This document shows, piece after piece, positions 7,301 to 8,410 of a stretch of 8,410 nucleotides of DNA; positions within the stretch are counted from its first letter, which is position 1, and each line of letters opens with the position of its first letter. The translations under genes and the position numbers were made by a program. The notes beneath the pieces were generated by a model. It saw only the letters and a program-made list of their open reading frames with translations. It searched no databases and was not told the DNA's origin. The DNA lies in NCBI GenBank assembly GCA_904420155.1, contig CAJFUH010000200.1:1-8410 (forward strand), read 5' to 3'. This DNA is from an uncultured Clostridia bacterium. GTDB lineage: Bacteria; Bacillota; Clostridia; Oscillospirales; Acutalibacteraceae.

Positions 7301-8410
7301 ACAACTCCATGTTCAAGGATAACATTTACACCAACCTGACGGTAAACGGCTTGCAGGAAGGCGACGTGGTTTACCTGTATGAAAAGAACGCCGATCCCGA
7401 TGGATTGGCCCAGGGATTGTACACCAAAAAGTCTCTGCCGGTAGCGGCCGGTGAGGATTCCATCACCATTGAGCGCGTACAGCTGCCTTATGAGGGAACC
7501 CAGCTGACCATGCAGGTCAAGAGAGACGGTATGAAGATTTCCGATCCGTATGAAGTGAGCGCGGCCACCGAGCTCAACAACCTGTTGGCGCAGGCCAAGG
7601 AAATTTCCAGCGCGGATTATCCCATTGGTTATGCGGATCTGCAAAAGGCTATCACAGCGGCTCAGGCGGTTGCCGATGACGCTACGGCCAATTATGACGA
7701 GATCGCCGCTCAAGTGGAAGCTCTGAGCGCCGCGATCGACAACACCAAGGCTGTTACCCAGGTTTTGGAAACTACAGTCAAGAACGCTGAGAAGCTCGTG
7801 GAGCAGGGCGCTCTGGACAACTCATTGGAAGTAGTCGTGGAAGGCTTCAAGGCCTCCCTGGAGCAGGCCAAGGCGATCCTTGAGAACCCGAAGGCTACCC
7901 AGACAGAGATCAACGACGCCAACCTGGACCTGCTGGGCTGGATGGCCAAGGTAGACTGGAAACAGGGCGACAAGACCGTTCTGGAAGTTGCGGTAGATAT
8001 CGCCACCTCCATCAACGAAAACCTGGATCTGTATCTGGATACCGAAGCTTTCTCCGAGGCTTATGCAAAAGCCCAGGAAGTGCTGGCCGACGGCAACGCC
8101 ATGCAGGACGATGTGGACAGCGCTTACGAAGCCCTGATGGAAGCCATGATGAACTTGAGAATGCAACCCAATAAAGACATCCTCAACGACCTGATCGACC
8201 AGGTAAACGGCATGGATCTGAGCGGCTATACCGCCGACAGCGTGAACGCCCTCCAGGATGCCCTGGCTGCGGCCCAAGCGGTATCCGCTAACGAGAAGGC
8301 TACCCAGGACGAAGTGGATGCAGCTGTGGAAAGCCTGACCGCTGCCAAAGCCGCTTTGGTGAAGGAGAACGCCGACGATGAAACCGTAGAACTGCCGGTA
8401 GTTACTCCGG
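4369..8410 (+). CDS. Secreted GH85 endo-beta-N-acetylglucosaminidase, multidomain, 3'-incomplete
   Basis: One frame stays open for 1347 codons to the window edge. GH85 enzymes cut the GlcNAc-GlcNAc core of N-glycans on glycoproteins, leaving one GlcNAc on the protein. Residues 1-33 are a signal peptide: basic start MRKSRHLSKK, hydrophobic core, cleavage expected after AFA. Residues about 45-440 are the GH85 barrel, with family landmarks FGYWQYVDSMVYW (131-143), NGVPVTATLGFPWG (165-178), FDGYFFNQET (217-226), WYDSM (255-259) and FAGFEVQQN (335-343). Asn223 and Glu225 of NQE are the expected pair of the substrate-assisted mechanism; Tyr256 probably corresponds to the conserved active-site Tyr. 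A beta-sandwich follows (about 440-605), then an FN3-like segment (606-704), an F5/8C or CBM32-like domain (about 710-862), two unassigned beta-rich segments (866-1064) and helical FIVAR-like repeats (1066-1332). The last residues, ELPVVTP, look like a linker, so an anchor, dockerin or further domain is expected outside. Codon use is strongly biased to C-ending codons, more than in the neighbours, suggesting high expression. Endo-D of pneumococcus is a similarly large relative. Confidence 0.9.
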   Translation, partial: MRKSRHLSKKSVSILCAAALVTSSLAAAPGAFAEVNGDGTVTINEKYASHESLQPTPQGFQVDTLLNWTPESDPDAKFARSTIPLETDRVTGPQVNPYSNPEAKLMVCSLANSNHDNSFLQGSDTFDSYAFGYWQYVDSMVYWAGSDEGIFVVPTPDVIDSAHKNGVPVTATLGFPWGPDTTGGLRLEELEKFVQKDENGNYPVADKMVEIAHYYGFDGYFFNQETYGSTAEVASELVNMMKYVKKKYPDIIFSWYDSMTKSGSVSYQDAVNEQNKLWIEKDEEGLYAVDEFFMNYNWGGDHSNPTSPMYPDITHKIPTTIETMINSGRSQYDAFAGFEVQQNSMNTPIRDHLLVDENGKLKISIALYCPNSTMGFSKDPVDFHEQEKRFYVGSQGDPTNEPLDPADPNNWEWVGMARFFADKTVITEAPFTTNFNTGHGKQWFVDGELSRTEGWNNRSAQDILPTWTWTVQTDGSKLQGAYDFDDAYNGGNSVKFTGNLDASNKIMLYSTQVENAKSASVTYKVNKEGSNVQLGLCYGDNYDEANFKYYDLGAGTAGEWTTASVDISEDASKGLPISAIAIKVDGQVTDYQLNLGNISLNDETSVKCEAPASVTLDEIMYKDANQAQVRMYWDSVENAEYYEVYQVKADGSTQMITALPNTAYYIDNLVKEEGQDTATLRVVPVSADGTRGDSKDLVIDWEIPNGATAYAPVPSSENVCLNGVGAEVTGFSGQGEAEPAWKAIDGTSLNGSKWCQASTNSGWMTIKLLDGPKTIRRFRIEHAEAGGEGKINNTRDFSLQYKDASGQWQIAKQITGNTDAVTDVVLDQPITAEEWKLDITYADQGPWTAIRIYEWQMFEDATQPATDTVGMQFASAENNEGAADIFTLSHVPEGYTVRAYADVEKNTLLGSAVAAADGKVSIENMDFGAEAGRVYYTVQGGITGESDVLSVAYESETAEKTPAATDISFSKFSQVGSDNSMFKDNIYTNLTVNGLQEGDVVYLYEKNADPDGLAQGLYTKKSLPVAAGEDSITIERVQLPYEGTQLTMQVKRDGMKISDPYEVSAATELNNLLAQAKEISSADYPIGYADLQKAITAAQAVADDATANYDEIAAQVEALSAAIDNTKAVTQVLETTVKNAEKLVEQGALDNSLEVVVEGFKASLEQAKAILENPKATQTEINDANLDLLGWMAKVDWKQGDKTVLEVAVDIATSINENLDLYLDTEAFSEAYAKAQEVLADGNAMQDDVDSAYEALMEAMMNLRMQPNKDILNDLIDQVNGMDLSGYTADSVNALQDALAAAQAVSANEKATQDEVDAAVESLTAAKAALVKENADDETVELPVVTP
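7564..8364 (+). repeat. Four helical FIVAR-like repeats within the GH85 protein
   Basis: Residues 1066-1332 form about four units of 60-70 residues, each of three predicted alanine-rich helices: roughly 1066-1128, 1129-1200, 1203-1265 and 1270-1332. Recurring landmarks are a helix like LQKAITAAQAV or LQDALAAAQAV, then (K)AT(Q)xE or an equivalent turn, then a helix like VDAAVESLTAAKAAL. Units 1 and 4 are most alike and units 2 and 3 more diverged. FIVAR repeats are common stalks or glycan-binding parts in Gram-positive surface proteins; the role here is inferred. The repetition is at protein level; I see no long exact DNA repeat. Confidence 0.7.

Noticed and set aside
4282..7713. Minus-strand open frame of 1143 codons antisense to the GH85 gene
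   Set aside because: It mirrors the strongly biased codon use of the GH85 gene, whose C-ending codons remove stops on the other strand. Its product lacks recognisable motifs, it would start in the middle of a coding region without a clear ribosome site, and it crosses the GH85 promoter. The plus-strand frame has a promoter, Shine-Dalgarno, signal peptide and catalytic motifs.

Overview
The window looks like a piece of chromosome from an anaerobic Bacillota (Clostridia-type) bacterium, probably a glycan user of the gut or a similar habitat. This is inferred from strong GGAGG-type ribosome binding sites, a Gram-positive style signal peptide, a Firmicutes-type multidomain surface enzyme carrying FIVAR-like repeats, and a close match (from memory) to a Thermoanaerobacterium beta-xylosidase. 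No mobile element, RNA gene, CRISPR array or integrase was seen.

Layout: (1) 1-92, possible 3' end of an upstream gene that overlaps the next one. (2) 76-816 (+), a bactofilin (polymer-forming cytoskeletal protein), closed by a strong hairpin terminator at 924-987. (3) 1016-1840 (-), an AraC-family regulator. (4) 1841-2005, a divergent control region with an extended -10 promoter for the regulator and repeated or inverted motifs. (5) 2006-3847 (+), a GH120 beta-xylosidase with both catalytic acids present and no signal peptide. (6) 3848-4368, a very AT-rich gap without a gene but dense in control-like sequence: terminator-like hairpins, a 14-bp direct repeat with 20-bp period, an extended -10 promoter, a leader hairpin and a consensus Shine-Dalgarno. 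(7) 4369 to beyond the right edge (+), a large secreted GH85 endo-beta-N-acetylglucosaminidase with accessory binding domains and helical repeats; its 3' end is outside the window.

How they fit together: the bactofilin belongs to a separate housekeeping unit. The AraC regulator sits divergently next to the GH120 gene and probably controls it. GH120 would act in the cytoplasm on imported xylo-oligosaccharides, while GH85 would act outside the cell and release N-glycans from glycoproteins. A 15-base element (14/15 identical) occurs both in the regulator/GH120 control region and inside the direct repeat upstream of GH85. This hints, without proving it, that both enzymes answer to one regulator. 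I see no wholly new system. The most original signals are this shared element, the AraC-site-like tandem repeat abutting the GH85 promoter, and the structured GH85 leader.
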